Shown here: piece after piece, positions 37,057 to 47,043 of the stretch | How the letters are laid out: each line of letters opens with the position of its first letter | Position numbering within the stretch: the stretch's first letter is position 1 | DNA from: Elusimicrobiota bacterium | GTDB taxonomy: Bacteria > Elusimicrobiota > Elusimicrobia > FEN-1173 | DNA length: 64,000 nt | NCBI GenBank assembly: GCA_016721625.1 | Contig: JADKHR010000001.1 | Span: forward strand, 1,612,001-1,676,000 | Direction: 5' to 3' | Program-made: the position numbers and the translations under genes | Notes under the pieces: model-generated | The model's database searches: none | What the model was told of the DNA's origin: nothing | The model's input: only the letters and a program-made list of their open reading frames with translations

Positions 37057-37427
37057 CGATTATTGGGCTCTTGTCGGCCATCGCTATTCCCAAGTTCGCG
37101 GGTCTCATCATCAAATCAAAAGAAGCCGCGGCGAAGGCGAAGTTGGCTTCTCTTCGTAGTGCCCTCAGTATCTATTATTGCGATAACGAGGGAATTCTTC
37201 CAAATGACCACGATGATATTGAACCGACTCTTGTTCCCAAATACATTGACGAAATCCCATCGATCAACATCCCCCCTTCGATCCATCCTTATAAAAACGG
37301 ATGTAGAAACTCCGTCGCTGATATTTCTCCCAAAGATGCCTGGGTTTATTTGTGGGGCAGCACTCACGAGATATTCGTCAACTGTTCGCACCTCGACTCC
37401 ACCGGCCGGGTGTGGAGCACGTGGTGA
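36987..37427 (+). CDS. Type IV pilin (first copy)
   Basis: 146 residues. Leader MGGAMTRFRQIKG with cleavage before FTLIELMLVVAIIGLLSAIAIPKFAGL, Glu at +5. The internal Met-5 (36999) would give a more standard 9-residue leader. The globular part has KEAAAKAKLASLRSALSIYYCDNEGILP and ends DSTGRVWSTW, a major-pilin/pseudopilin (PilE/GspG-like) layout with short C-terminal loop cysteines. The paralogue at 38695 shares the upstream region and N-terminus but a diverged head. The pseudopilin operon at 12-17 kb may supply the minor subunits. Confidence 0.88.
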   Translation: MGGAMTRFRQIKGFTLIELMLVVAIIGLLSAIAIPKFAGLIIKSKEAAAKAKLASLRSALSIYYCDNEGILPNDHDDIEPTLVPKYIDEIPSINIPPSIHPYKNGCRNSVADISPKDAWVYLWGSTHEIFVNCSHLDSTGRVWSTW

Positions 37428-37466
37428 TTTAAGAGCGAGGAATCAAAGGCCATGCGGAGAATATGG

Positions 37467-37494
37467 TTGAAATATTTGATTTTTCATATATAAT
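37467..37494 (+). promoter_or_regulatory. Strong sigma70-type promoter before the Fic gene
   Basis: TTGAAA (37467-37472), 16-bp AT-rich spacer and a perfect TATAAT (37489-37494), 26 bp before the Fic ATG. The AT-rich stretch contrasts with the GC-rich surroundings. Confidence 0.65.
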
Positions 37495-37519
37495 ATCCGC
37501 ATAAGTCGCGGAGATTAAA

Positions 37520-38634
37520 ATGTATATCCATGAGCGGGAAGATTGGCCACGATTCAGTTGGGACCAGGGAAAAATAGGACAGCGGCTCGCGTCCGTCCGG
37601 CATAAGCAGGGCCGCCTTATCGGGCGGATGGAATCTCTTGGGTTCAAGTTCCAACAGGAAGCTCTTCTTGAAACGTTGACTTCGGACGTCATGAAATCGA
37701 GTGAGATTGAGGGAGAGCGCTTGGAATTGGCCCACGTTCGTTCCTCGATCGCACGCCAATTGGGCATGGACATAGGGGGGCTAAAATCCACGGACCGACA
37801 CGTGGAAGGCGTGGTGAAAATGATGCTGGATGCCACGCGCCACTTCGACCACCCTTTAACCACCGACCGGCTCTTTCGCTGGCATTCGGCTCTGTTCCCA
37901 ACCGGTCAGAGCGGCTTGCGCCATATCCAGACGGGGATGTGGCGCGATGATCGAAAGGGGTCCATGCAGGTTGTTTCTGGACCCATCGGGAGGGAGCGCG
38001 TTCATTTTGAGGCCCCACCCGCCACGAGACTCCGGGAAGAAATGCTTTCTTTCCTGAAATGGTACAACGAGGGTCCCGAACTGGACCTGGTCATCAAAGC
38101 GGGCCTATCCCACCTCTGGTTTGTGACCCTGCACCCGTTCGATGACGGAAACGGCCGCGTGGCCCGTGCCATCGGGGACATGACCCTCGCCCGATCGGAA
38201 AAAGTTCCCAGCGGTTCTACAGCCTCTCCGCTCAAATTCTTCAAGAGAGAAAATCTTATTACGACGTCTTGGAAGTGACGCAAAAAGGCACCCTTGATAT
38301 CACCCCGTGGATGGACTGGTTCCTGGCCTGCTTGGATCGCGCCATCGACGGGGCACAAAACACGCTGGCGGGAGTTCTCTCCAAAGCTCAGTTCTGGAAG
38401 TCCATCGAAGGGATATCGTTGAACGAACGTCAGCGGGCTATGCTGTTGCGACTCCTTGAAGGTTTCCAGGGAAAGCTCAGCACATCAAAGTGGGCGAAAC
38501 TAACGAAAACATCCCAGGACACCGCATTCCGGGACATTGGGGACCTCATTGAAAAAGGGATCCTCATCAAAACCCCGGAGGGGGGACGGAGCACCCACTA
38601 TTCCCTGGTCAATAAACCAACGCCGCGACAGTGA
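37520..38634 (+). CDS. Fic-family AMPylase-like protein (frameshifted)
   Basis: Two ORFs (37520-38278 and 38269-38634) form one protein of about 371 residues. The Fic active motif HPFDDGNGRVAR lies near residues 205-216. An N-terminal inhibitory motif SSEIEG (residues 60-65, fitting [S/T]xxxE[G/N]) shows a self-inhibited class-II Fic. The frame breaks after 'LARSEK'; adding one A to the AAAAA run at 38199-38203 gives SSQRFYSLSAQILQER and VLEVTQKGTLDITPWMDWFL, then a winged-helix tail (TKTSQDTAFRDIGDLIEKGIL). It would transfer a nucleotide to a target protein. It sits between two pilin genes, and no antitoxin is separate since inhibition is built in. Confidence 0.83.
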
Positions 38635-38641
38635 AAATTTA

Positions 38642-38764
38642 CCCCTTGACATCGCGGGGGGGGGTAAGCTTAAGAGGGGAGACGCCAGGAGACCATGGGG
38701 GGAGCCATGACCCGCTTCAGACAGACCAAAGGGTTTACCTTGATCGAGCTCATGCTCGTGGTGG
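38642..38764 (+). repeat. Duplicated pilin promoter/leader block, copy 2
   Basis: Nearly identical to 36935-37056, including TTGACA (38646-38651), AAGCTTAAGAGGGGAGACGC, the ribosome site and the codons for MTRFRQTKGFTLIELMLVV. Confidence 0.7.
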
Positions 38765-39159
38765 CCATTATCGGCTTACTGGCCGCCATAGCTATCCCGA
38801 AATTTGCGGGATTGATCATAAAGAGCAAAGAAGCGAGCGTGAAAGGGAAACTGGGGAGCCTTCGGAGTGCCATTTCAATTTACTATTCCGATAACGAAGG
38901 GACGTTTCCGTCGCCGGCGGGAGTGGTTTTAGATCCCCTCACCGTTGGATCAAAATATCTTGACCGGATCCCTACCATTTCGATTCCGACCTTTTCCGGT
39001 CACGCCGTGGACAATGGGGTGTGCGCCGGAATACTGACGGATTGGGGGGTGTGCGGAGCCCCGGGCACCTACGCTTGGACATATTTTTCTATTACAGGAA
39101 TAGCGATCGTCAACTGCCAGCACCCCGACTCCTCCGGCCGGGTGTGGACCACTTGGTAG
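38695..39159 (+). CDS. Type IV pilin (second copy)
   Basis: 154 residues. MGGAMTRFRQTKG then FTLIELMLVVAIIGLLAAIAIPKFAGLIIKSKEA, Glu at +5; Met-5 is again a possible start. The stem is the same as in the first copy, but the head differs (TFPSPAGVVLDPLTVGSKYLDRIP, VCAGILTDWGVCGAPGTYAW), ending DSSGRVWTTW. Two extra Cys in the head suggest a disulfide. Probably an alternative major or minor pilin produced by duplication. Confidence 0.88.
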   Translation: MGGAMTRFRQTKGFTLIELMLVVAIIGLLAAIAIPKFAGLIIKSKEASVKGKLGSLRSAISIYYSDNEGTFPSPAGVVLDPLTVGSKYLDRIPTISIPTFSGHAVDNGVCAGILTDWGVCGAPGTYAWTYFSITGIAIVNCQHPDSSGRVWTTW

Positions 39160-39306
39160 TTTAGATCATTGGTCCAAATGACCCAGCGGCAACGCGGGAC
39201 GTTTCCTATATCGTCTACATTAAGGGCGGATAGGCGGGACTGGCTCAATCCCATCCAAATGGACTTTCAATTCCCGATAAGGGGGACGTCCTAAATAATT
39301 ATACTA

Positions 39307-42300
39307 TCAGTCGGCGATCCTCAGTTTCAATTCGTCGGAATTGGCCTTGAGTTCGGGGGCGTACATGGCGGAGGCGCGGGCGGGGAGGGCGCTGAAGGAG
39401 CCGGGGATTTCGGCCCGCAGTTGATAACTTAGGCTGTGACGGCCCCGGCCCAGGGTGCGGAGAAAGAACGCCACCCGTTCGTCCCGCAGTTCCATATACG
39501 CTCCTAAACCGTTGTCCCCATACCCGCTTTGGATCTCCACGGGTTCAAAACCGGCGGGTTTCATGTCTTCAAAGACGATGTATTCGTAATCGTTCTTGGA
39601 CTCCACCGTTAATTCCACCAGAACGATATCGCCGCTTTTCACCTCCGCCAAATTTGCCAGGGGGACCCGGCGGGTTTTTTCGATCCGTCGATCCAGGACC
39701 TGGCCGCGGGAACCGGAATCTTTGATGGTTTTGTCCACCTCCACCAGTTTGTAGTAGGCCCGATTGATTATAATCTCCAACCCCGCCTTGGTGATGGGAT
39801 CTTCCAACGTGAAGTTGGTGAGATAGGCGTTCCAGTAGAGCGGGCCGCGGCCTTTCTTTTTAAGGACGACGTTGTGCGCTCCGTCCGTCAAAGCGGCGCC
39901 TTCCATCACCAGTTTATTGTCGAAGGTGAATAGGTTTTCGGGTTGAATGCGGACGGTTTTGATCGTCTTCCCATCCACGACGACTTCAACGGTCATGTCG
40001 GGTTGGTCTTCGCCCGTGGCCTGAAGGTAATCGGCGAAGGCTTCCACCACCAGCGCGGTGTCCCGTGTGGAATTCCAATAGCTGGCGTGACGGCGGTTGT
40101 TCAACAGATACTTTACCAGTTGGGGGGCGGTTTCCCCCTTGGGATCCACGGCGGACAAGAGGCGTAAGAAGGCCGCGTGGGCCTCCATTTCGCTTCCGTA
40201 CCAATGCCACCAATAGTTTTCATTTCCCAGGCGGAGATAGGCGGTTTGGTTTTCCTTGTCTTCCACCAAGAACTGGCGGATGTTTTGGACGATCATGTCC
40301 CGTTCCGCCGTTCGGCCCGTGGCGTGGAAGGCCAGGCCCGCCAGGGCCTTGGCATACACGCTGAGTCCTTTCCGATCGCGGTAGAGGAACTCGGCCATTT
40401 TCGCGTCGTCCCGTTTCTCATCGACCAAGACCCCCTGCACATAGGCATCCAGATCGTCGGCGGCGGATTTGCCATCCCTCGCCTTGGGCCCGAGGACAAT
40501 TTTTTTAACTTCCCCGTCGCGGTAACGGTTGAGCCATGCCACGCCCCGGTCCAAAACACCTGAGGGGATCTTTAACCCATTCGCCCGGGCCATTTGGAGA
40601 CCATGGACGACATGGGCCGTGGTGTGGGGGCTGGAATATTCCCGGTCTCCGCTGAACCAGCCCCAACCGCCGTCCGCGCACTGCATGGCGGTCAGCCGGT
40701 CGATCCCGGCCTTGGACATGTCCGCCACTTTTTTCTCGTCAAACACGGGGTTCCGGTCCACCCAAGCCTCGCCGTTCCAGCGTTTCTCCTGGGCCAACCG
40801 TTTCCAATCTTTTTGGCGTTTGACATCGTCACCGATCTCCTGGGTGTTTAAGTTGGTGAGCTTTTCTTGAATCTCCCCTAACCGCACGCCCATGCGCTGG
40901 AGCACCCGCTGGGTGATGACCGTGGGAAGGAACCGGCTCAGGGTTTGTTCCGTGCATCCATAAGGATATTCCGCCAAGTAGGGCAGGGCGTCCACCATGG
41001 CCAGGGCCAGGGTGGGCGAATAGCGGATTTCCAAGCGGGATTCCTCCGGACGCCGTTCGGGCGAAACCCGAAACGCGAAGCTCCCCTCTTTTCCTTCCGG
41101 ACGCACGCTCCCACAGAAGGACTCGGTTTTAGGAGCGCCGTGGACGTAGGCGGGGAACCGCATTTCCGCTGAATCCGATTCTTCATCCGTAAGGGCCGTC
41201 ATGCGGACCACGGCTTCGCCCGCCTGCCGCACGCGCACCCGCCAATCCACCCGTTCTTCCCCCTGGGTCGGGATCGTGACGGTCTTCTCCTTTACGCCGG
41301 AGATCAATTCCAGGACATCCCCGTTCACGGCCAAGGAGACGCGGACCGCCTTCGTTGTTTTGAGATAGTTGTGAACGTTGGCGCTCAAGACCACTTCGTC
41401 TTTTTGGACGAAGAATCGGGGCGCCTGGAGGCGGACCAGCACTTTTTTCGCGGCCACCACCTCCACCGTTCCCTCCCCCACCCGAGATCCGTCCCCCATG
41501 GCCCAAACGCGGGATTTCCAGGTGGTCAGGTTGTCCGGCAACGTAAAGGACGTCTCCGCTTCTCCCTTCGCGTTGGTCTCCAGCCGGGCTACCCAATGGG
41601 CCGCGTCGGCGAACTGGGTGCGAACCACGGGCTGAACCGCTTGGGCCAGGGACTGATCTTTGTCCTGACTCCCGCCGACGCCCCCGGCACGCCTTTCCGC
41701 TGGGGCCGCTGAGTCGCACGCCATACTCCGCACGTCTTCCCTCATGAACGCCCCTTCCGATTTTGACAAACCTAAACTTAACGCGTTTTTTCTAGGTCCG
41801 CCCTTAAAAGATTCCGCCTCCTCATCCGCCACTCCAGAGCCGAAAATGCCCAAATACCCCATGGGGAATTCGCCCCAAGGAGCCAAGGGATACTCGGAGC
41901 GGGTCAAACTGGAAATCGTCGTTGGTTGATGGCTCCTACGCCAGTTCCAAAAGTTTTTCCGAATGTCGGGAACGTTGGTCCCGCCGGAAATATATTCCAG
42001 GCTTTTGTCGTAAACGGTCAAGGCCAGGGACCCCTGGACGGGTTTTCCCTGGGGATCGGTCACGCGTATTTTAAATGAGGCCTTTTCCCCGGGCTTGTAG
42101 GTCGGGGCCGAGGGTCGGACCTCCACGTTCATGACCCGGTTTTCCGGAGGAACCACAATTTCCCGGGTTTCCGTATAGACCCGCCCGCCGCGGATGGTGA
42201 CCGCTTCGACGAAAATGTTCGGCATGTCGCCTTTTAGGATTTCCAATTCCTTAAGCACGCTCTTTCCGGTCAACGCCACGCCCTCCGGTTTTGCGTAAAT

Positions 42301-45300
42301 CCCGTTCCGTGGACGTGCGAAGAACAACACGTGACTTCCGGATTGGGCTGTGTTGATGAGGAGCCGCGCGCGGTCTCCGGGGGCGTAGTCGCGCCGATCC
42401 GCCACGAGTTCGATGTCGTTGAAACGAAATTCTCCGCCTTCCGCTCCATTCCCGCGAACCACAAGAACGCTCCCTCCCTCCACGGCCACCCCCCGGGCGT
42501 TGGTCACCCAGGCGCTCAAACGGTATTGTCCCTTGGCGGCGGCCTTCACCTGAACCGAGACATGCCCTTCCGCGTCGGTTTTTAGGTTCCAGGTTTGGAC
42601 CGGCGTTTCCCGGGGCTTTCCCTCTTTCCCAAGATAGGTCACTTTGAACAACGACAGCCTGGCACGGGCGTCGACGACGGGCTTTTGGTCCGCCGTGAGC
42701 GCGGTGAAATTCCCCTGAATGGCATCGCCCGCTTGGTAATGGCCGCGATCGGTCCAGGCGTAAACGGTGAAGGGTTTGCGGGTGACCCGGACGGAGCCCT
42801 GCCCCACGATGGTGCGGCGAGACCGGTCGGTGACCTCCACCGTGATGTCGTAGCGATGGTCTTGGTCGGGGTGAAGCGCCTGGGCCAGGGAGGTGTCGAG
42901 GGGAAGTTTAAGGGTGCCGTCTTTTCCCAAAGGCATTTCTCCTTCGGCCACCAATTCCGGCGGCTGATATCCCCCCCACCACCCGCCCCAGAAGGGTGCG
43001 GGACGGCGACATCCCCATTGGGACCATTTCGGCCACCAGGGGTATTCGTTGGAATACCAACCGTACCCGTTGCCGTATAACCAATCCCAGGGGCCCGCGG
43101 GAAACCAACGGACGTCCTGTTCAGAACGGAGAATTTTGAATTTCACTTTGGCTTCGGTCACGGGCGCGCCGAAATAATATTTCGCCGTCACCGGCACGGA
43201 AATTCGGTCCCCCAACCGGACGCCTTCCTCGGGGGATTCCACCGTCACCTCGAACTCGGGCTTTTTATATTCCTCCACCCGGAAAGACAACCCGCCGTAA
43301 GCCTGGCCGGCCACATGGATTTGGTAGACCCCTAATTTGGCGTCCGCGGGGAGCGTCCAATCCCCGTCGAACCCGCCCCGTTCGTCCGCCGTGAATCGCT
43401 TTTGGAAAACCGTCTCCCCCTGGGGATTTGTGATGGTGAGGTCAAAGACGGTTCCCGCGAAAGGGGACCGACCTTCCTGGTCGAAAGCCGCCCGGTTGGC
43501 CCAGGCCTTAAAACGTGTGGGTTGACCCGGACGGTATACCGGACGGTCGCTGAGCAAAAAAACGTGATCCTGGCGAAGACGCTCCGCATTCAAAGTGGGG
43601 GACCAAATGGAACGGAAACCCAAATAGGCCGTTTTTCCCCCCTGGGTCCGAGCCTCGACCATCCATTGAAAATCTCGGGAAACCTGATCGGCCTTCACCA
43701 CGCGCTGGCCGCCGTCGTCCGTCCGGTCGGTGAATTCCTGGGTGGCGATCCGATATCGGCCGCGTCCCCGAGGAACCGACTCGTATTCGGCCTTGTACCC
43801 GAAAAAGTTTAAAGCGGCACCGGCGATGGGTTGGCCCGATCGAGCGTCCGCCGCGAAATAAAATTGGCCTCCATCCACGGGTTTTTCCAACAAAGCCACC
43901 TCCGGCCGCCAGAGGACGATTCGACTCTGATTTCCTCCCTCCATTTTGGACGTTACCAGAAACGCCCCGCCCTGCTTAAAGGGAATCGGTACCGTCACCC
44001 GCCGATCAAAGTGCCCGGGACGCGGATCTAAGGCGACGTCCCAGGAGGCGACCTTTTTGCCGAGATATTTATCCCCGGACTGGGTCACGAAGCGGAACCC
44101 GATATTTTCCACGTTTGATTTTTCCCAGTTTAAATCCGAACCGTCTGTCTTTTGGGAGCGTAGGAACTCTTTAACATCGGAGAGAAGACGATCCACGTTG
44201 ACGGACTGGGCCTCAAAATGGACCCGGGCCCCGTTGCGATATCGGAAATCAAAAGCGCCGTCAGGCCCCGCCGCTTGGGTGGCGGCGGCCTCGAAATCTC
44301 CCCAATTCCCCAGGATCTGCCGATAACGTTCCCAAGCGGGAACCGGTACCTGATTTCTCAAACCCTGGCGGAAAGAATCCACCCGGCCCCTCACCCCGTT
44401 GGGCGAACGAGGCTCGGGAACGGTGGAATAGGTTAAAGGTTTGTCCTTCAATGTTTCCCATTGGCCCTGGGCCTCCATGGCCTTTTTCCAGTAATCCGCC
44501 GCCTGGCCGTATTGGCGGCGGTTTTCAAACAGCTCGGCCAAACGGTCGTAGGCTTTCAGTTCCTTATAGATGGAAATGAAATTCATGTCCTCCGGAAGCC
44601 GAAACCGTTTTATTCCGCCGGCCAGCTTGGCGATGGTCTCATCTTCCGCCAAGGTGTGAATCTGCCACACCCCCGCTTTGTCCTTTGAGTTTCCGTCGGC
44701 CTCGCCCAGGCGGCCGAAGAACCAGCCATATTCGGCCAAGGTTTCGACACCGAACTGGCCGGAGAGGAAATCGGCCCAGGAACGGCGGAGGGACGGAAGG
44801 AGGGAGGGATCCGCGCGCCCCGCCTGGGCCAGGGCCCAGCGCCAGCGCTCCCCGTCAGATTCCGCCGACGCCCAGGATGGAGGCAGGCGATGAAAGAGGG
44901 GGGTCCCGTGCTCGTCCACGGGGGCCCAGCGCCCGCCCCCGTTATCCTCTTCCCCGTAGTCCGGGAGTTCCGACAAATCCGTTCGATACTGCAACCGCCA
45001 GATCTGCCCCCCGCCGCGGAAAAGCGTTCCGGCCAAGGTCTGGTAATACGCGCCCACCTCCGCTCCTCCCGGTTCCCGGCCGACCGAGGGGAGGGCTTGA
45101 ACCAACAGCTGGAGCGCCCGCGCGCGATCCCGCCCGGCGCTGGTCACATAGTTCCCTCCACCGCGGGAGTTTCCGCGTTGAAATTCCCCCGCCACCATAA
45201 ATCCGTACGATGGCCCCTCCCGCGATTGAACCGCCGCGGCCATCAACAAACGCCAGTTGGCCTTGTGAAGGGAGACGACCTTTTCACGAAAGGCGTCCAA

Positions 45301-45567
45301 TTCATCCAACCGCCCCAACTGCCTTAAACAATCCACCGCGTTCGAAAAATCTTTCCCAACCAAGCGAGGATCGTCCGCCAGATTCAATGCCAAGCGGGAG
45401 AATCCCGCGTACGCCTGCAAATAGTTACCCTGCTCCATGAGTTTTAGGGCCGCGTCGCGATCCCCAGGCCCCGCCGGTTCCGAGTTTACCAGGGGAGAGA
45501 GGAGGAGGAACGGAACGAATAAAGCCAACGCAGGAAATCGACGCAAGGGAGGTCTCCTTCGAATCAT
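39307..45567 (-). CDS. Bacterial alpha-2-macroglobulin with intact thioester
   Basis: 2086 residues. Sec signal (FPALALFVPFLLLSPLVNSE), no lipobox. A helical N-terminal region with TPR-like repeats, then MG domains (the MG2-like bait-side region LLSDRPVYRPGQPTRFKAWANR; GVYQIHVAGQAYGGLSFRVEEYKKPEFEVTVESP). The A2M domain is DAAHWVARLETNAKGEAETSFTLPDNLTTWKSRVWAM. The thioester motif YPYGCTEQTLSRF has Cys near residue 1538. The TED helices and receptor-like end follow. Bacterial A2Ms trap attacking proteases in the periplasm or at the surface. E. coli-type A2M pairs with PBP1C; no pbpC is next to this gene. At this length it is larger than YfhM/YfaS. Confidence 0.92.
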   Translation of the reverse strand: MIRRRPPLRRFPALALFVPFLLLSPLVNSEPAGPGDRDAALKLMEQGNYLQAYAGFSRLALNLADDPRLVGKDFSNAVDCLRQLGRLDELDAFREKVVSLHKANWRLLMAAAVQSREGPSYGFMVAGEFQRGNSRGGGNYVTSAGRDRARALQLLVQALPSVGREPGGAEVGAYYQTLAGTLFRGGGQIWRLQYRTDLSELPDYGEEDNGGGRWAPVDEHGTPLFHRLPPSWASAESDGERWRWALAQAGRADPSLLPSLRRSWADFLSGQFGVETLAEYGWFFGRLGEADGNSKDKAGVWQIHTLAEDETIAKLAGGIKRFRLPEDMNFISIYKELKAYDRLAELFENRRQYGQAADYWKKAMEAQGQWETLKDKPLTYSTVPEPRSPNGVRGRVDSFRQGLRNQVPVPAWERYRQILGNWGDFEAAATQAAGPDGAFDFRYRNGARVHFEAQSVNVDRLLSDVKEFLRSQKTDGSDLNWEKSNVENIGFRFVTQSGDKYLGKKVASWDVALDPRPGHFDRRVTVPIPFKQGGAFLVTSKMEGGNQSRIVLWRPEVALLEKPVDGGQFYFAADARSGQPIAGAALNFFGYKAEYESVPRGRGRYRIATQEFTDRTDDGGQRVVKADQVSRDFQWMVEARTQGGKTAYLGFRSIWSPTLNAERLRQDHVFLLSDRPVYRPGQPTRFKAWANRAAFDQEGRSPFAGTVFDLTITNPQGETVFQKRFTADERGGFDGDWTLPADAKLGVYQIHVAGQAYGGLSFRVEEYKKPEFEVTVESPEEGVRLGDRISVPVTAKYYFGAPVTEAKVKFKILRSEQDVRWFPAGPWDWLYGNGYGWYSNEYPWWPKWSQWGCRRPAPFWGGWWGGYQPPELVAEGEMPLGKDGTLKLPLDTSLAQALHPDQDHRYDITVEVTDRSRRTIVGQGSVRVTRKPFTVYAWTDRGHYQAGDAIQGNFTALTADQKPVVDARARLSLFKVTYLGKEGKPRETPVQTWNLKTDAEGHVSVQVKAAAKGQYRLSAWVTNARGVAVEGGSVLVVRGNGAEGGEFRFNDIELVADRRDYAPGDRARLLINTAQSGSHVLFFARPRNGIYAKPEGVALTGKSVLKELEILKGDMPNIFVEAVTIRGGRVYTETREIVVPPENRVMNVEVRPSAPTYKPGEKASFKIRVTDPQGKPVQGSLALTVYDKSLEYISGGTNVPDIRKNFWNWRRSHQPTTISSLTRSEYPLAPWGEFPMGYLGIFGSGVADEEAESFKGGPRKNALSLGLSKSEGAFMREDVRSMACDSAAPAERRAGGVGGSQDKDQSLAQAVQPVVRTQFADAAHWVARLETNAKGEAETSFTLPDNLTTWKSRVWAMGDGSRVGEGTVEVVAAKKVLVRLQAPRFFVQKDEVVLSANVHNYLKTTKAVRVSLAVNGDVLELISGVKEKTVTIPTQGEERVDWRVRVRQAGEAVVRMTALTDEESDSAEMRFPAYVHGAPKTESFCGSVRPEGKEGSFAFRVSPERRPEESRLEIRYSPTLALAMVDALPYLAEYPYGCTEQTLSRFLPTVITQRVLQRMGVRLGEIQEKLTNLNTQEIGDDVKRQKDWKRLAQEKRWNGEAWVDRNPVFDEKKVADMSKAGIDRLTAMQCADGGWGWFSGDREYSSPHTTAHVVHGLQMARANGLKIPSGVLDRGVAWLNRYRDGEVKKIVLGPKARDGKSAADDLDAYVQGVLVDEKRDDAKMAEFLYRDRKGLSVYAKALAGLAFHATGRTAERDMIVQNIRQFLVEDKENQTAYLRLGNENYWWHWYGSEMEAHAAFLRLLSAVDPKGETAPQLVKYLLNNRRHASYWNSTRDTALVVEAFADYLQATGEDQPDMTVEVVVDGKTIKTVRIQPENLFTFDNKLVMEGAALTDGAHNVVLKKKGRGPLYWNAYLTNFTLEDPITKAGLEIIINRAYYKLVEVDKTIKDSGSRGQVLDRRIEKTRRVPLANLAEVKSGDIVLVELTVESKNDYEYIVFEDMKPAGFEPVEIQSGYGDNGLGAYMELRDERVAFFLRTLGRGRHSLSYQLRAEIPGSFSALPARASAMYAPELKANSDELKLRIAD

Positions 45568-45627
45568 AGGGTGGTGCGCCAGGATGGGACACCACGGACA
45601 GGAAAAAGTTCGGGACGGATTTTTAAA

Positions 45628-46050
45628 TTAATCCGGGAGATCCGTTGCCCTCACGCCCATCAGGCTGTAACCTTTCGCCGTCAGCTGTTGGGCGGCGCGG
45701 AGAATTTTGGAGCGGGGATTGTCAAAACCGGCGGCGATCTCTTCCACCTTCGCCAGTTCGCCCTTGTCCAGCCAGACCCCGTGGCAGGACAGACAACGGT
45801 CTAAAAGAACTTGATTCGGTGGAGCGAAAAGAATTTCCTCCAGTTTCCCTTGGCACCGAGGGCAGAGGAACGGCGTGAGTTTTCCGACCGTGCGGGCCGC
45901 TTGGGGGTTGGGGAAATCGGCGGTCATCTCCGTCATAAAGGCCATCTCGTCTTTGTCGAACCAGAGGCCTTTGCACCCGGAACAAAAATCCAGGTCCACT
46001 CCCTCGATGGTCATCTCGGCCATTTTTGCGCGACACTTGGGACAGTTCAT
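45628..46050 (-). CDS. zf-TFIIB zinc-finger protein (second)
   Basis: 140 residues. Two TFIIB-type fingers: MNCPKCRAKMAEMTIEGVDLDFCSGCKGLWFDKDEM and CPRCQGKLEE..LDRCLSCHGVWLDKGEL, with a short helical tail (ILRAAQQLTAKGYSLMGVRA). It is a paralogue of 32761-33288 with a different tail. It stands alone between the alpha-2-macroglobulin and metF. Role unknown. Confidence 0.83.
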   Translation of the reverse strand: MNCPKCRAKMAEMTIEGVDLDFCSGCKGLWFDKDEMAFMTEMTADFPNPQAARTVGKLTPFLCPRCQGKLEEILFAPPNQVLLDRCLSCHGVWLDKGELAKVEEIAAGFDNPRSKILRAAQQLTAKGYSLMGVRATDLPD

Positions 46051-46110
46051 AACGCCTCCTGAGTTCCTTTTGGGAAGTATAGGGTGAGTTCACCCATCCA
46101 TCAAGGGGGC

Positions 46111-46998
46111 TCAGGGTTTGGAAGGCGGGCGGTTTTCGGATTGCAGACGGCGGAGGATTTCGGAGGTGGAACGGGAGCGGTTCAAGGTGTAGAAGTGGAT
46201 GCCGGGGACGCCCCCCGCCATCAGTTCACGGCACTGCGCCGCGGCGTAATCGATGCCGAGGCGAATGACGGCCTCCGCATCTTCTTGGATGGCCTCCAGC
46301 CGAGCGGCCAGCGCCGTGGGGATTTTGGCCCCGCAGAGGGTCGTGAACCTTTGCAATTGCCCGAAATTGGTGATGGGCATAAGGCCGGCCACGATGGGTT
46401 GCCGGATGCCCCGGGCGGCGGCCCGGTCCCGGAAACGGAAAAAATCGTCGTTGTTGAAAAACAGTTGGGTGACGATGAAATCCGCGCCGCTGTCCACCTT
46501 GCGTTTCAGGTGGTCGAGGTCTTTTTCTTTGTCCGGACACTCCAGGTGCCCCTCCGGATACCCCGCCACCCCCAGACAAAAGTCCCAGCGTTTTCGGATA
46601 TGGGCCACGAGCTCGTTGGCATGTTGAAACCCCTGGGGGTGAGGGACAAAGGCGTCCGCCCCTTTGGGCGGGTCGCCGCGAAGCGCGAGAATGTTCTCAA
46701 CGCCCCGACGGTGAATATCTTCCAAAACGCCGTCGATCTCTTCCCGGGCCGCCCCGACGCAGGTCAGGTGCGCCATGGTTTCGATCCCGATTTCATTTTT
46801 GACGGCAGAAACAATGTCCAAGGTCTTTCGGCGGGTGCTTCCCCCGGCGCCCCAGGTGACGGAGATGTAGGCGGGTTTCAACGCCTTTAGTTCCCGGGCC
46901 GTCGCCAACACGCGGTCCACGTCTTCGTCGTTCTTCGGGGGAAAGAATTCGAAGGAAAAATGCGTCCGGCCACCGGCCAGCAGGGAAGAAATCTTCAT
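46111..46998 (-). CDS. metF: Methylenetetrahydrofolate reductase
   Basis: 295 residues with MetF motifs: THFSFEFFPPKNDEDVD, YISVTWGAGGSTRRKTLD, AHLTCVGAAREEIDGVL, NILALRGDPPKGADAF, GVAGYPEGHLECPD, DFIVTQLFFNNDDFFRFRD and GLMPITNFGQLQRF. A flavin-dependent TIM-barrel enzyme reducing methylene-THF to methyl-THF for methionine. Length equals E. coli MetF. No SAM riboswitch or other leader could be identified in the 45-bp gap upstream. Confidence 0.96.
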   Translation of the reverse strand: MKISSLLAGGRTHFSFEFFPPKNDEDVDRVLATARELKALKPAYISVTWGAGGSTRRKTLDIVSAVKNEIGIETMAHLTCVGAAREEIDGVLEDIHRRGVENILALRGDPPKGADAFVPHPQGFQHANELVAHIRKRWDFCLGVAGYPEGHLECPDKEKDLDHLKRKVDSGADFIVTQLFFNNDDFFRFRDRAAARGIRQPIVAGLMPITNFGQLQRFTTLCGAKIPTALAARLEAIQEDAEAVIRLGIDYAAAQCRELMAGGVPGIHFYTLNRSRSTSEILRRLQSENRPPSKP

Positions 46999-47043
46999 GG
47001 TTCGTCAGTGTACCATTTCGCGCCGCAACGGCCTATTTTCGGC

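Noticed and set aside
37467..37494. AT-rich TATAAT region as an IS end before the Fic gene
   Set aside because: No inverted repeat or target duplication was found around the Fic gene; a promoter explains it.
46999..47043. A SAM or folate riboswitch before metF
   Set aside because: The gap to the next gene is only about 45 bp, too short for such an aptamer.
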